DNA of 42,139 nt, taken from contig CAIMXF010000524.1 of the NCBI GenBank assembly GCA_903845345.1, positions 1 through 42,139 of the forward strand, in the 5' to 3' direction. A model generated the notes under the pieces. The model had not been told where the DNA came from. It searched no databases and worked only from the letters and a program-made list of their open reading frames with translations. Origin of the DNA: an uncultured beta proteobacterium. GTDB taxonomy: Bacteria > Pseudomonadota > Gammaproteobacteria > Burkholderiales > Burkholderiaceae_C. This document shows, in pieces, positions 1 to 7,259 of the stretch; position 1 is the first letter of the stretch; every line of letters begins with the position of its first letter. The position numbers were made by a program, and so were the translations under genes.

Positions 1-1
1 A

Positions 2-313
2 GCGGCCCTGAGCGAGGAAGGCCTGGAGCAGGCGCGGATGGTGTCCGTCGTCGATGCCGGGCCCGTTCACGAGGGCGGCCTGCAGGCCTGCCGGATGGTG
101 CAGGCAGCAGGCTGGCGAGAGGTCATGCCCCTGGGGGAGATGTCGAGCGACGCCGACCCTGGCCTTGCGGTGGCGATGCTGCTGGACGGCGAGCGGGACA
201 CCGCCCACGTCGTCCGGTGTCGCTGCCAGACGGGCCTGCTGCAGTTGCAAGATGAAGACATGGCGGCTCGATGGCCGGCAGGCACGAAAGTCTGGTGCGC
301 TCCGTGCCGATGA
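2..313 (+). CDS. Hypothetical protein, 3' part only
   Basis: The open frame enters from the left edge and ends at TGA 311-313, so only the last ~103 residues are seen. Codon third positions are overwhelmingly G or C in this frame, which is the main reason for calling it coding. The visible part is Cys-containing, with RCRC near the middle-to-end and a C-terminal VWCAPC, which could bind metal or form disulfides. I do not recognise the family and assign no function. The next gene (ldcA) is convergent, about 200 bases away. An internal ATG at 38 exists, but the frame stays open and G/C-biased upstream of it, so I read this as the tail of a longer gene. Confidence 0.55.
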   Translation, partial: AALSEEGLEQARMVSVVDAGPVHEGGLQACRMVQAAGWREVMPLGEMSSDADPGLAVAMLLDGERDTAHVVRCRCQTGLLQLQDEDMAARWPAGTKVWCAPCR

Positions 314-438
314 CACGGCGCGACCCGGCCAGCGAGGGCGAGGCGAGCCTGCATGATCGCCGCCGCCGTCCGGGAACGTGTCGCCATGATGTCGTGCCGC
401 GTCGTGTCGGTGGGTCGACCTGGCTCGACGTGTCGGCC

Positions 439-470
439 GGCCAGCCCCGGGTCTCGTGGCCGGGCTGGCC
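439..470. terminator. Inverted repeat between convergent genes, possible terminator
   Basis: A 9-bp perfect inverted repeat (GGCCAGCCC and GGGCTGGCC) with a 14-nt loop lies between the stop of the left-edge gene and the stop of ldcA, where a bidirectional terminator would be expected. There is no T-tract on either side, so intrinsic termination is only a suggestion. Confidence 0.35.
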
Positions 471-512
471 CAGGTCGCCCGGCAGTCAGCGACCGCGAAT
501 CCGTGCGGTTCG

Positions 513-1403
513 CTACAGGAGGGTCAGCGTGCCTGAGCCCACGTCCATTTCGACCTTGATCCCCATCGGCAACGGGTGGTTCGGCACGACGTGTCCGGTG
601 GACCATCCCCACAGGGCAGGCTTTCCGGTGGCGCCGAGATATTCCGCCAACACCAGGCACGGGTCGAGATCGCCCGCCAGGCCGCCGACGAGGAAACCCG
701 CGGCGGCATCGAGCGCGCCGGTCATGCGCAGTTGCGCCAGCAGCCGATCGACGCGATAGGGCGATTCGTTGACTTCCTCGAAGAGGACGATGCAGCCCCG
801 CAGGTCCGGCTGGAACGGCGTCCCGGCGAGGGACGCCATGATGGTCAGATTGCCTCCGACAAGCCGCCCGCTGGCCACGCCGCCGCGATTGAAGGCGTGA
901 CGCGGGTGCTGGGGGCGCAGGCACTGGCCGGCATGCCAACCGGTACGAAGCGCAGAAAACAGGCGCTGCGCATCTTGCGGCTCCCGGATCCAGTCCGAGA
1001 TCGGCATCGGTCCGTGGATCCCGGGCAGGCCCATGCCGTGCCGCAACAGGTGGAGCGCCGTGATGTCGCTGTAGCCCACCAGCAGCTTGGGTTGCCGACG
1101 CAGCAGCGCGCGATCCAGGCGCCCGAGGATTCGGGCGCAGCCGTAGCCGCCGCGCAAGGCGACGACGGCGTCCACCTCCGGATCCGAGAACGCCGCGTGG
1201 ACGTCGTCGGCCCGCACATCGTCCGGCGCCGCCAAGTAGCCGTTGTGCGCGGGCCCGCGGCACGACGGAAAGATCTTGGTACGCAAGCCGAAGCGGGCGG
1301 CGAACGGTCCCACCTCGTCGACATCCTCGGGCCGGGCCGGGCCCGCCGGTGCGATGATGCCCAGGCACGCGTTCTCGGGCAGCGCGGCGATCACCGCACT
1401 CAT
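513..1403 (-). CDS. ldcA: LD-carboxypeptidase (peptidase family S66, LdcA-like)
   Basis: 296 residues, typical for cytoplasmic muramoyltetrapeptide carboxypeptidase, which removes the terminal D-Ala from L-Ala-D-Glu-mDap-D-Ala tetrapeptides during peptidoglycan recycling. The S66 triad is visible: nucleophile Ser112 in GYSDIT, Glu209 in LFEEVNESPYRVDR, and His271 in STGHVVPNHPLP. No signal peptide is seen, so it should act in the cytoplasm. The start is the ATG overlapping the stop of the upstream serine hydrolase (ATGA), giving translational coupling; an in-frame ATG four codons upstream (1415) is also possible. It is the last gene of a leftward dadA-hydrolase-ldcA unit. The family call is strong; substrate preference within the family (murein versus microcin-type peptides) cannot be read from sequence. 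Confidence 0.92.
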   Translation of the reverse strand: MSAVIAALPENACLGIIAPAGPARPEDVDEVGPFAARFGLRTKIFPSCRGPAHNGYLAAPDDVRADDVHAAFSDPEVDAVVALRGGYGCARILGRLDRALLRRQPKLLVGYSDITALHLLRHGMGLPGIHGPMPISDWIREPQDAQRLFSALRTGWHAGQCLRPQHPRHAFNRGGVASGRLVGGNLTIMASLAGTPFQPDLRGCIVLFEEVNESPYRVDRLLAQLRMTGALDAAAGFLVGGLAGDLDPCLVLAEYLGATGKPALWGWSTGHVVPNHPLPMGIKVEMDVGSGTLTLL

Positions 1404-2644
1404 GGTTCGAGCCATCCGGCCAGGCGCGCATCGATCGCCGCGCCCAGCGCAGGGATGCGCCAGGTGGTGAACGCCTGCTCCACAGGCGCGTAGCGCTTGC
1501 CCAGGTTGGTGATGACGGAAACCAGGTAGTGCCGCTGCGCGAATCCCGGCCGGCCCGTCACGATGCCCGCGTCGGACGCGTAGTTCTCGGTCGTTCCGGT
1601 CTTGTGCGCGAACTCCACCGGGCCATCGCTGTCCCGCGCCTCCAGCGGCCCGGGAAACCGTTCGCCGGCGACCTTGAACGACCGATCGGCCTGCCGCCAT
1701 TGCGCCGGCACCGGCGCCGGGATGCCCGCCTGCCAGGCCGGGAGCCCGGCCAGCAGCGACGACGAGAGGATGCCGTGCAGGCCCTGGGCCGCCAGGCATT
1801 CGATGACGCGGGCGCGATTGCCCTGGCTCAGCAACGGCTTCTTGCCCGTGGCGAGCCACGGCGGCGGCGGCGAGTGCCCATCCAGCAGCCAGAGCAGGCG
1901 AGCGGTATCCCACGACGTCATCTGCAGATGTCCGACACCGGATCCCGCGGCGTTGCCCCAGCCGCCATCCGGTCGGGTATCGGCGAAGCGCAAGGTCTCC
2001 AGCCCATGCGTCCAGAAGAGTTCCTCGATCGCGTTGAAGACCTCCCGTCCGCCGTCGCGGCGGATCAGGTTCACCGCATGCGCCCACGCGACGAGCGCCG
2101 ACGTCGATTCGTTGCAGCTGTGCGCCGTCATGTCGAAGGCCCACTCGAACAGGGAGCGCTCGCGCTGGCCGTACGTCCAGCGCGTGTTCCAGGTGCCACG
2201 GTCGATGTCGATGGCGTGGGCGACGCCCACGAGGAGCATCAGCTTGATCAAGGACGCCGGATAGGGCTGGACGAAGCGCCGGCCATCGGCAGGACCCGAC
2301 AACGTGCGCCAGCGCATCGCATTCCAGTCCGCCGCCGGGGACCAGGCGATCGACTTCAGCTTGCGATCCGTTTGATCGGCTTCGTAGCGAACGTCCTGCA
2401 CGGTTCCCGCATTCGCCGGGATCGAGGCCACGATTCCCTGCGGATGGTCGCGAGAAAAAAGCACGTTGGCCCACACCGGGTCGCGGTGGCGAGGAAAGGC
2501 GACGACAGCCAGATCGATGCTGGGAAAGTGCGCGACCGCCCGACCCTGGCGTTCGCTGTCCTTGGTCGCGCCGAAGTCCTGCGAGCGCACCGCTGCCAGC
2601 AGCGCCTGGGCAAGCTGGTCGTGCGTGAAGACGTGATCAGGCAT
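1400..2644 (-). CDS. Serine hydrolase of the class A beta-lactamase / DD-peptidase fold
   Basis: 414 residues. The three penicillin-recognising motifs are present in order: SxxK at Ser131-LI-Lys134, SxN at Ser176-C-Asn178, and KTG at Lys348-350. The family acylates an active-site Ser with a D-amino-acid peptide or beta-lactam. The residues before SxxK form an extra ~120-residue region that I do not recognise. No Sec or Tat signal is visible at the N-terminus (MPDHVFTHDQ), which is unusual because relatives are normally exported. I also cannot see the class A ExxLN motif, so a peptidase/esterase role on D-amino-acid peptides is more likely than antibiotic resistance. Its start follows the dadA stop with no gap (TGA directly next to ATG), and its stop overlaps ldcA, so the three are co-translated. 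Confidence 0.8.
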   Translation of the reverse strand: MPDHVFTHDQLAQALLAAVRSQDFGATKDSERQGRAVAHFPSIDLAVVAFPRHRDPVWANVLFSRDHPQGIVASIPANAGTVQDVRYEADQTDRKLKSIAWSPAADWNAMRWRTLSGPADGRRFVQPYPASLIKLMLLVGVAHAIDIDRGTWNTRWTYGQRERSLFEWAFDMTAHSCNESTSALVAWAHAVNLIRRDGGREVFNAIEELFWTHGLETLRFADTRPDGGWGNAAGSGVGHLQMTSWDTARLLWLLDGHSPPPPWLATGKKPLLSQGNRARVIECLAAQGLHGILSSSLLAGLPAWQAGIPAPVPAQWRQADRSFKVAGERFPGPLEARDSDGPVEFAHKTGTTENYASDAGIVTGRPGFAQRHYLVSVITNLGKRYAPVEQAFTTWRIPALGAAIDARLAGWLEP

Positions 2645-3895
2645 TCACGCCACCGCCAATCCGCGACCGAGCGGCACCGGACTTGGCCGTCCCCGGATGA
2701 GATCGGTCAGCACGCGCGCCGACCCGCAGGAAAACGTGAAGCCCAACGCACCATGACCCGCATTCAGCCACAGTCCGTCGACGCCGGAAGGTCCAAGGAT
2801 CGGGGCGCCGCTGGGCGTGGCTGGCCGCAGGCCCGCCCACGGTACCGCCTGCTCCCAATCCGCCGCGCGCGGAAACGACGCTCGCACGATCCGCATCAGC
2901 GACGCGATGCGCTCCGCGCCGATCGCCAGGTTCTCCCCGACGATATCGACCATCGCCGCGACGCGCAGGCTGTTGCCGATGCGGGCGTAGAGCACCTTGC
3001 GCTCGAAGTCCGTGACGCTGACCGAAGGCGCCGTGTGTTCGGCACGGACGGGCGCAGTGAGGCTGTAGCCTTTCAACGGGTAGATCGGAAGCCGCCGCCC
3101 CAGTGTCTGCATCAGGTCGCGGCTCTGGAGCCCCGCGGCCAGGACGAACTCGTCGGCGCCGAGCCGTCCCGCGCTCGAGCGCAAGGCCGCGACACGGCCG
3201 CGTTCGACGTCGAAGCCTTGCGCCTCCGCCTGGACGATGCCGCGGAAGCCGGCAAACGATCGCAACGCTGCGGCAAGGGCCGTGCAGAATGCGTGGCAGT
3301 CGGCAACCGCTTCGCTGGGGGTGAAGATGCCGCCTGCCAGCCCGGAAGCCGAGTCCGACAAGGCCGGCTCGAGTTCAAGGCACTGCCGGCGACTCATGGG
3401 ATGTTCATGGCCATCCCCGGACGGGTCGATCTTGCCGGTGGCCCTCCGGAAACCCTCGACGTCCCGATAGAGCACCAGCTTGCCCGGCTGGCGCCAGGCA
3501 ATGTCGTGCAACTGCGCTTCGTCGCAGAGGCGGCCGAAAGACTCCCGGCTCAGCGCACCGAGGGCCAGCAGGCGTTCCGTGGTCTGACGGTTGACCTTGG
3601 CGCGGCAATTCCCGAGAAAGCTCAGCAGCCAGCGCCACTGGCGCACATCGGCCTCGGGCCTGAAGCGCAGCGGGCCATCGCGATCCATCAACCAGCGAAC
3701 CGCCTTCATCGGAACCCCTTCGTCCGCCAACGGGGACACGTAGCGATAGCTCAACTGTCCGCCATTGGCCTTGCTCGCACCTTCCCCGACGCGTCCATGG
3801 CGCTCGACCACGGTGACCGCCATTCCTGCGTCCAGGAGAAACCAGGCGGTCGTCAGCCCGACGACGCCTCCGCCCACCACAACGACATGCTTCAT
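2645..3895 (-). CDS. dadA: FAD-dependent D-amino acid dehydrogenase (DadA-like)
   Basis: 416 residues, the usual DadA length. The N-terminus carries the dinucleotide-binding motif GGGVVG (about residues 8-13), followed by the SKANGGQLSYRYVSPLAD stretch typical of DadA, and the C-terminus has GLRPATPSGAPILG and NAGHGALGFTFSCGS, the second FAD-contacting region. DadA oxidises D-Ala and other D-amino acids to 2-oxo acids at the inner membrane, passing electrons to the respiratory chain. The ATG at 3895 is chosen because the dinucleotide fold begins four residues later; the frame is open upstream but codes nothing recognisable. First gene of the leftward unit, divergent from dppA. It would consume D-Ala released by the neighbouring peptidases. 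Some relatives act on glycine or proline, so the exact substrate is inference. Confidence 0.85.
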   Translation of the reverse strand: MKHVVVVGGGVVGLTTAWFLLDAGMAVTVVERHGRVGEGASKANGGQLSYRYVSPLADEGVPMKAVRWLMDRDGPLRFRPEADVRQWRWLLSFLGNCRAKVNRQTTERLLALGALSRESFGRLCDEAQLHDIAWRQPGKLVLYRDVEGFRRATGKIDPSGDGHEHPMSRRQCLELEPALSDSASGLAGGIFTPSEAVADCHAFCTALAAALRSFAGFRGIVQAEAQGFDVERGRVAALRSSAGRLGADEFVLAAGLQSRDLMQTLGRRLPIYPLKGYSLTAPVRAEHTAPSVSVTDFERKVLYARIGNSLRVAAMVDIVGENLAIGAERIASLMRIVRASFPRAADWEQAVPWAGLRPATPSGAPILGPSGVDGLWLNAGHGALGFTFSCGSARVLTDLIRGRPSPVPLGRGLAVA

Positions 3896-3922
3896 GTAAC
3901 CCAACGATCCTGGAGATGCGCC

Positions 3923-3952
3923 AGCATAGGAAACGACGCCGGTGGCAGCCAA
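3923..3952 (-). promoter_or_regulatory. Candidate sigma70 promoter for dadA-hydrolase-ldcA
   Basis: Reading leftward, TTGGCT (3952-3947) and TATGCT (3928-3923) are 18 bases apart, the -10 element lying 27 bases before the dadA ATG. The match to consensus is moderate; no start site is known. Confidence 0.35.
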
Positions 3953-3981
3953 TGAATGTCCGTTGGTCACCGATAACGTGA

Positions 3982-4008
3982 AGGCATGTCCAACCCTGTG
4001 GAGGCATG
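3982..4008. promoter_or_regulatory. Direct repeat in the dadA/dppA divergent promoter region
   Basis: The heptamer AGGCATG occurs at 3982-3988 and 4002-4008, exactly 20 bases apart, about two helical turns, on the same face of the DNA. The position midway between the divergent dadA and dppA starts makes it a candidate operator, perhaps for the LysR protein encoded behind dppA. Only the repeat is seen; binding is inference. Confidence 0.3.
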
Positions 4009-4081
4009 AGCTCGTGGAATGGGGCATCGATGAAATTTCAGCGTCCGGCGCACTGCGCAGCCGCAAAATCGCGGAGCCCTC

Positions 4082-5704
4082 TTGTCTCCGGTTGCCCCGA
4101 TGATCACGCACCTGCGCTCGCTTTCCCTCAGCACCTTCGCGCATGTCGCGTTGGTGTTTGCCCTCGTCCAGCCGGGCGGTGCCCGGGCGGACAAGCCTCT
4201 CGTCTACTGCAGCGACGCGAGCCCCGAAGGATTCGACCCGGCGCTATGGGACACGGTGTCGACCAACAACGTCAACAACCAGATGTTCCAGGGCCTGGTG
4301 GCGTTCAAGCGCGGCACGACGGAACTTGTCCCGCTGCTGGCCACCGACTGGACGGTCTCGGCCGACGCGAAGGTCTTCACGTTTCACCTGCGCCCGGGCG
4401 TGCGCTTCCACACGACGCCCTACTTCAAGCCCACCCGCGACCTGAACGCGGACGACGTGCTGTTCACGTTCGGCCGCTTCATCGATGCCCGGCATCCCTT
4501 CAACCTCGCCTTTCCGGCCACCTTCGTCTACCCGCAGAACCTGGGCCTGGCCAAGGCGATCGAGGGCATGGACCGGATCGACGACCATACGGTACGCTTC
4601 CGCCTGAAGGCGCCCAACGTCACTTTCCTGAGCTACTTCGCGATGTCCTTCGCCGCGATCAACTCCGCCGAGTACGGCGCGCAGCTGTTGCGCGAAGGCC
4701 GTCCCGGCGAGATCAACAACTATCCGGTGGGAACGGGCCCGTACCGCTTCCGGTCGTATGCCAAGGACGACGTGGTCCGGATGGATGCGAATCCCGACTA
4801 CTGGGGAGCGAAGCAGCGCACGAGCTCGCTCATCTTCAGCATCGCGCGCGAGCCGAACGTGCGCGTCCAGAAGCTTCTGGCCGATGAGTGCCAGGTGAGC
4901 GCGCCGCTGCGCGACATCGACCTGCGGGCGCTGGAGGGTCGGGCCCATGTCGTCGTCCTGAAGAAGCTGGGCCTGAACATCTCCTACCTGTCGTTCAACA
5001 TGGGCAAGTCGCCGACGAACAACCGCGACGTGCGCGAGGCGCTGGACATCGCCGTCGACCGCCGCGCCATCTTCCACACGCTGTTCCCGCGCGGCGACGC
5101 CGTCGAGGCCGTCAGCGCGTTCCCGCCCACGATTCCGGGTTTCGACCGGACGCTTCGCAACGACTTCGACCCCGATCGCGCCCGGCGACTTCTCGCGCAG
5201 GCTGGCTACCCGAACGGACTCGACCTGGACCTGTGGGCGTTGCCCGTGGCCCGGCCGACGAATCCCAACGGCCAGTTGATGGCGCAGATCATCCAGCAGG
5301 ACTGGGCGAGGATCGGCGTCCGGGCGCACATCAAGACCTACGAGTGGGGCGAATACCTCAAGCGTGCCAACCGGGGCGAACACGATGTCTACATGAGCGG
5401 CTGGTCCGGCGAGAACGGCGATGCGGACGACTTCCTCACCCCCAACCTGTCCTGCTCGGCCAACAGCAGCGGCGTCAAGTTCTGCAACAAGGAATTCGAC
5501 GCCCTGATCGACGCGGCCCGCAGCACGCCCGACATGTCCAGGCGGATTGAGCTCTATCATCGGGCCCAGCAGATCTTCAAGCGCGAACGGCCGTGGATTC
5601 CGATCGCGCACGCGACGATCTACATGGCCATCCGCGACGACGTGCGGGGATTCGTGATGACCCCCAATGGCGCCGTCGAGTTCGAGGACGTCTACCGCCA
5701 ATGA
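4082..5704 (+). CDS. dppA: Periplasmic dipeptide-binding protein of an ABC transporter (DppA family)
   Basis: 540 residues; the SBP_bac_5 protein that captures peptides in the periplasm for the DppBCDF importer. It starts with a Sec signal peptide (hydrophobic stretch ending near GGARA, cleavage before DKPLVYCS). Mature landmarks match E. coli DppA: LVYCSDASPEGFDPAL, FKPTRDLNADDVLFTF, YPVGTGPYRF, KLLADECQV, and YEWGEYLKRANRGEHD. Cysteines pair as in DppA (YCS with DECQV; the SCSANSSGVKFC pair near the end). The start is uncertain: TTG 4082 has GGAG five bases upstream, whereas ATG 4100 (534 residues) has no visible ribosome-binding site. The stop overlaps the LysR ATG. The matching permease and ATPase genes are 4 kb away on the other strand, an unusual split. 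Confidence 0.92.
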   Translation: MSPVAPMITHLRSLSLSTFAHVALVFALVQPGGARADKPLVYCSDASPEGFDPALWDTVSTNNVNNQMFQGLVAFKRGTTELVPLLATDWTVSADAKVFTFHLRPGVRFHTTPYFKPTRDLNADDVLFTFGRFIDARHPFNLAFPATFVYPQNLGLAKAIEGMDRIDDHTVRFRLKAPNVTFLSYFAMSFAAINSAEYGAQLLREGRPGEINNYPVGTGPYRFRSYAKDDVVRMDANPDYWGAKQRTSSLIFSIAREPNVRVQKLLADECQVSAPLRDIDLRALEGRAHVVVLKKLGLNISYLSFNMGKSPTNNRDVREALDIAVDRRAIFHTLFPRGDAVEAVSAFPPTIPGFDRTLRNDFDPDRARRLLAQAGYPNGLDLDLWALPVARPTNPNGQLMAQIIQQDWARIGVRAHIKTYEWGEYLKRANRGEHDVYMSGWSGENGDADDFLTPNLSCSANSSGVKFCNKEFDALIDAARSTPDMSRRIELYHRAQQIFKRERPWIPIAHATIYMAIRDDVRGFVMTPNGAVEFEDVYRQ

Positions 5705-6615
5705 GACTGCGCCACATCGAGGTCTTCCACGCCGTGATGAAGGCCGGCACCATCAACGGTGCGGCCCAGGTGCTGCACGTCTCGCAACCCGCCGTCACCA
5801 AGGTGCTCCAGCATTGCGAGCAGCAGATCGGCATGCCGCTGTTCGACCGCGTGAAGGGCAAGCTGCATCCGACGCCGGAGGCACGCCGCCTGTTCGTCGA
5901 GGTCGAAAAACTGCATCAGGACCTGGCGTCCATCCGCCGTCTGGCCGCAAGCCTTCGCGTCGGAGACTCCGAACGCGTTCGGCTCGTGGCCACGCCCACG
6001 CTGGGGGCGACGGTGGTGCCGGAGGCGCTGACGCGCTGGAGCAAGGCGCTGCCGACCGCCCGCTGCGAGCTGTCGACCAATCACACTCGCGAGATCGTCA
6101 GCGCGCTGCTGATGGGAGAAGCCGACCTGGCACTGTCGCTGCAGGACCCGCAGCATCCGAGCATCAAGGCGGAAGTGCTCGCGTCCGGCGCCATGATGGC
6201 GCTGTGTCCCGTGGGAACGCCGGAGGCCGCCGAAGACGGGCCCCTGTCGGCCAAGGACATTCGCTCGCAGATGGTGAGCCTGGCCGACAGCGATCCGCTG
6301 GGAAGCATGATCACCGCGTCGATGGACGCGCCGGAGTCCCCCATCGAGAGCCGCATCAGCGTCCAGACCTACCAGATGGCGCGGGCGCTCGCCGAAAGCG
6401 GCGTGGGCATGACCGTGATCGATCCGTTCACGTCGGCGACCGCGAATCCCGCGCTGGTTCGCATTCGCCGCATGGACCCGATCATCCCGGTCCACCTGTA
6501 CTTGCTGACGTCGGCGGGCGCCCCGCTCGGCCAGGGCGCGAAGCGCATGGTCAGGCACCTGGGCCAGGTTGCACGCGAGCAGCTGACGAGTCTCTCCAAC
6601 GGCGGCAGGCCATGA
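5701..6615 (+). CDS. LysR-family transcriptional regulator
   Basis: 304 residues, standard LysR length. The N-terminal winged helix-turn-helix (about residues 1-60) is clear, with AGTINGAAQVLHVSQPAVTK as the recognition region, followed by FDRVKGKLHPTPEA and a two-lobed co-inducer-binding domain. LysR proteins normally bind divergent promoters and respond to a small ligand. Its ATG overlaps the dppA stop (ATGA), and its own stop overlaps the dipeptidase ATG, so it is translated with the transporter and dipeptidase it probably controls. The likely ligand is a D-amino acid or D-Ala-containing peptide, inferred only from the neighbours. Unlike most LysR genes it is inside the operon and not divergent from its targets; the nearest divergent promoter is dadA/dppA. 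Confidence 0.9.
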   Translation: MRLRHIEVFHAVMKAGTINGAAQVLHVSQPAVTKVLQHCEQQIGMPLFDRVKGKLHPTPEARRLFVEVEKLHQDLASIRRLAASLRVGDSERVRLVATPTLGATVVPEALTRWSKALPTARCELSTNHTREIVSALLMGEADLALSLQDPQHPSIKAEVLASGAMMALCPVGTPEAAEDGPLSAKDIRSQMVSLADSDPLGSMITASMDAPESPIESRISVQTYQMARALAESGVGMTVIDPFTSATANPALVRIRRMDPIIPVHLYLLTSAGAPLGQGAKRMVRHLGQVAREQLTSLSNGGRP

Positions 6616-7226
6616 GCGTCGAGACCATCCGGCTCGAGGAGGTCGAAGGACATCCGCTGTTCGCCTCGCTGGGCACGCTGCCCCAGGTCGCGGTCGAACT
6701 GCGCTACGCGACCTCCAACAACTTCGCGGGGTACGTCCTCTACGAGGGCGCCGCGTTCGACCATCTGCGCGTCGAAGCCCTGCGAGCCCTGGCCGAATCG
6801 GCGAGCTGGCTGGAGCGTCAGCGTCCTGGCTATCGGCTGCTGGTTCTCGACGCCCTGCGGCCGCAGCGCGTCCAGGAGAAGCTGCACGCAGAAGTCGCCG
6901 GCACGCCCGAGGTCATCTACCTGGCGGATCCGCGCCGCGGCTCCATCCATTCCTTCGGGATGGCGGTGGACGTGACGCTGCTGGATCGGGCCGGCGCCGA
7001 AGTGGACATGGGCTCCGCGTTCGATGCGATGACGCCGCTGTCCCACACCGACCGGGAGGCGGAGTTGCTGGCGCGCGGCGCGTTGAGCGCAATGCAGTTG
7101 ACCGAGCGGGGGTGGCTGCGCTCGGCCATGCGCGAAGGCGGCTTCTTGGGCATCAGCACCGAGTGGTGGCACTTCGACCTGGGCGACCGGGAGCGGGTTC
7201 GCGCCCAGTTTCCGCGCGTTCTTTGA
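6612..7226 (+). CDS. ddpX: D-Ala-D-Ala dipeptidase, zinc-dependent (VanX/DdpX family)
   Basis: 204 residues, the usual VanX size. The M15D zinc-site signatures are intact: His113 and Asp120 in SIHSFGMAVD, catalytic Glu184 and ligand His187 in STEWWHF, and the transition-state Arg83 in DALRPQR. The family hydrolyses D-Ala-D-Ala to two D-Ala. There is no signal peptide, so it works in the cytoplasm on imported dipeptide, as proposed for E. coli DdpX, which lies with a Dpp-like transporter. No vanH, ligase or vanRS genes are nearby, so a nutritional role is much more likely than glycopeptide resistance. ATG overlaps the LysR stop (ATGA). D-Ala produced here would feed the DadA-like enzyme. Confidence 0.92.
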   Translation: MSVETIRLEEVEGHPLFASLGTLPQVAVELRYATSNNFAGYVLYEGAAFDHLRVEALRALAESASWLERQRPGYRLLVLDALRPQRVQEKLHAEVAGTPEVIYLADPRRGSIHSFGMAVDVTLLDRAGAEVDMGSAFDAMTPLSHTDREAELLARGALSAMQLTERGWLRSAMREGGFLGISTEWWHFDLGDRERVRAQFPRVL

Positions 7227-7227
7227 G

Positions 7228-7246
7228 CCTGGCGCGAGGCGCCGGG
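7228..7246. terminator. Hairpin between convergent ddpX and dacB
   Basis: CCTGGCGC-GAG-GCGCCGGG can form an 8-bp stem with one G-T pair and a 3-nt loop, starting just after the ddpX stop and ending 14 bases before the dacB stop. Position suits a shared terminator, but there is no T-tract. Confidence 0.4.
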
Positions 7247-7259
7247 CGAACGACCTGCG

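Noticed and set aside
1529-3955. An 808-codon plus-strand open frame over the serine hydrolase and dadA
   Set aside because: Antisense to two motif-complete genes; composition (Arg/Gln/Pro rich) is that of a shadow frame.
6612-7226. Vancomycin-resistance gene cluster suggested by a VanX-type dipeptidase
   Set aside because: No vanH, VanA-type ligase or vanRS nearby, and the organism is Gram-negative; the transporter and D-amino acid context point to nutrition.
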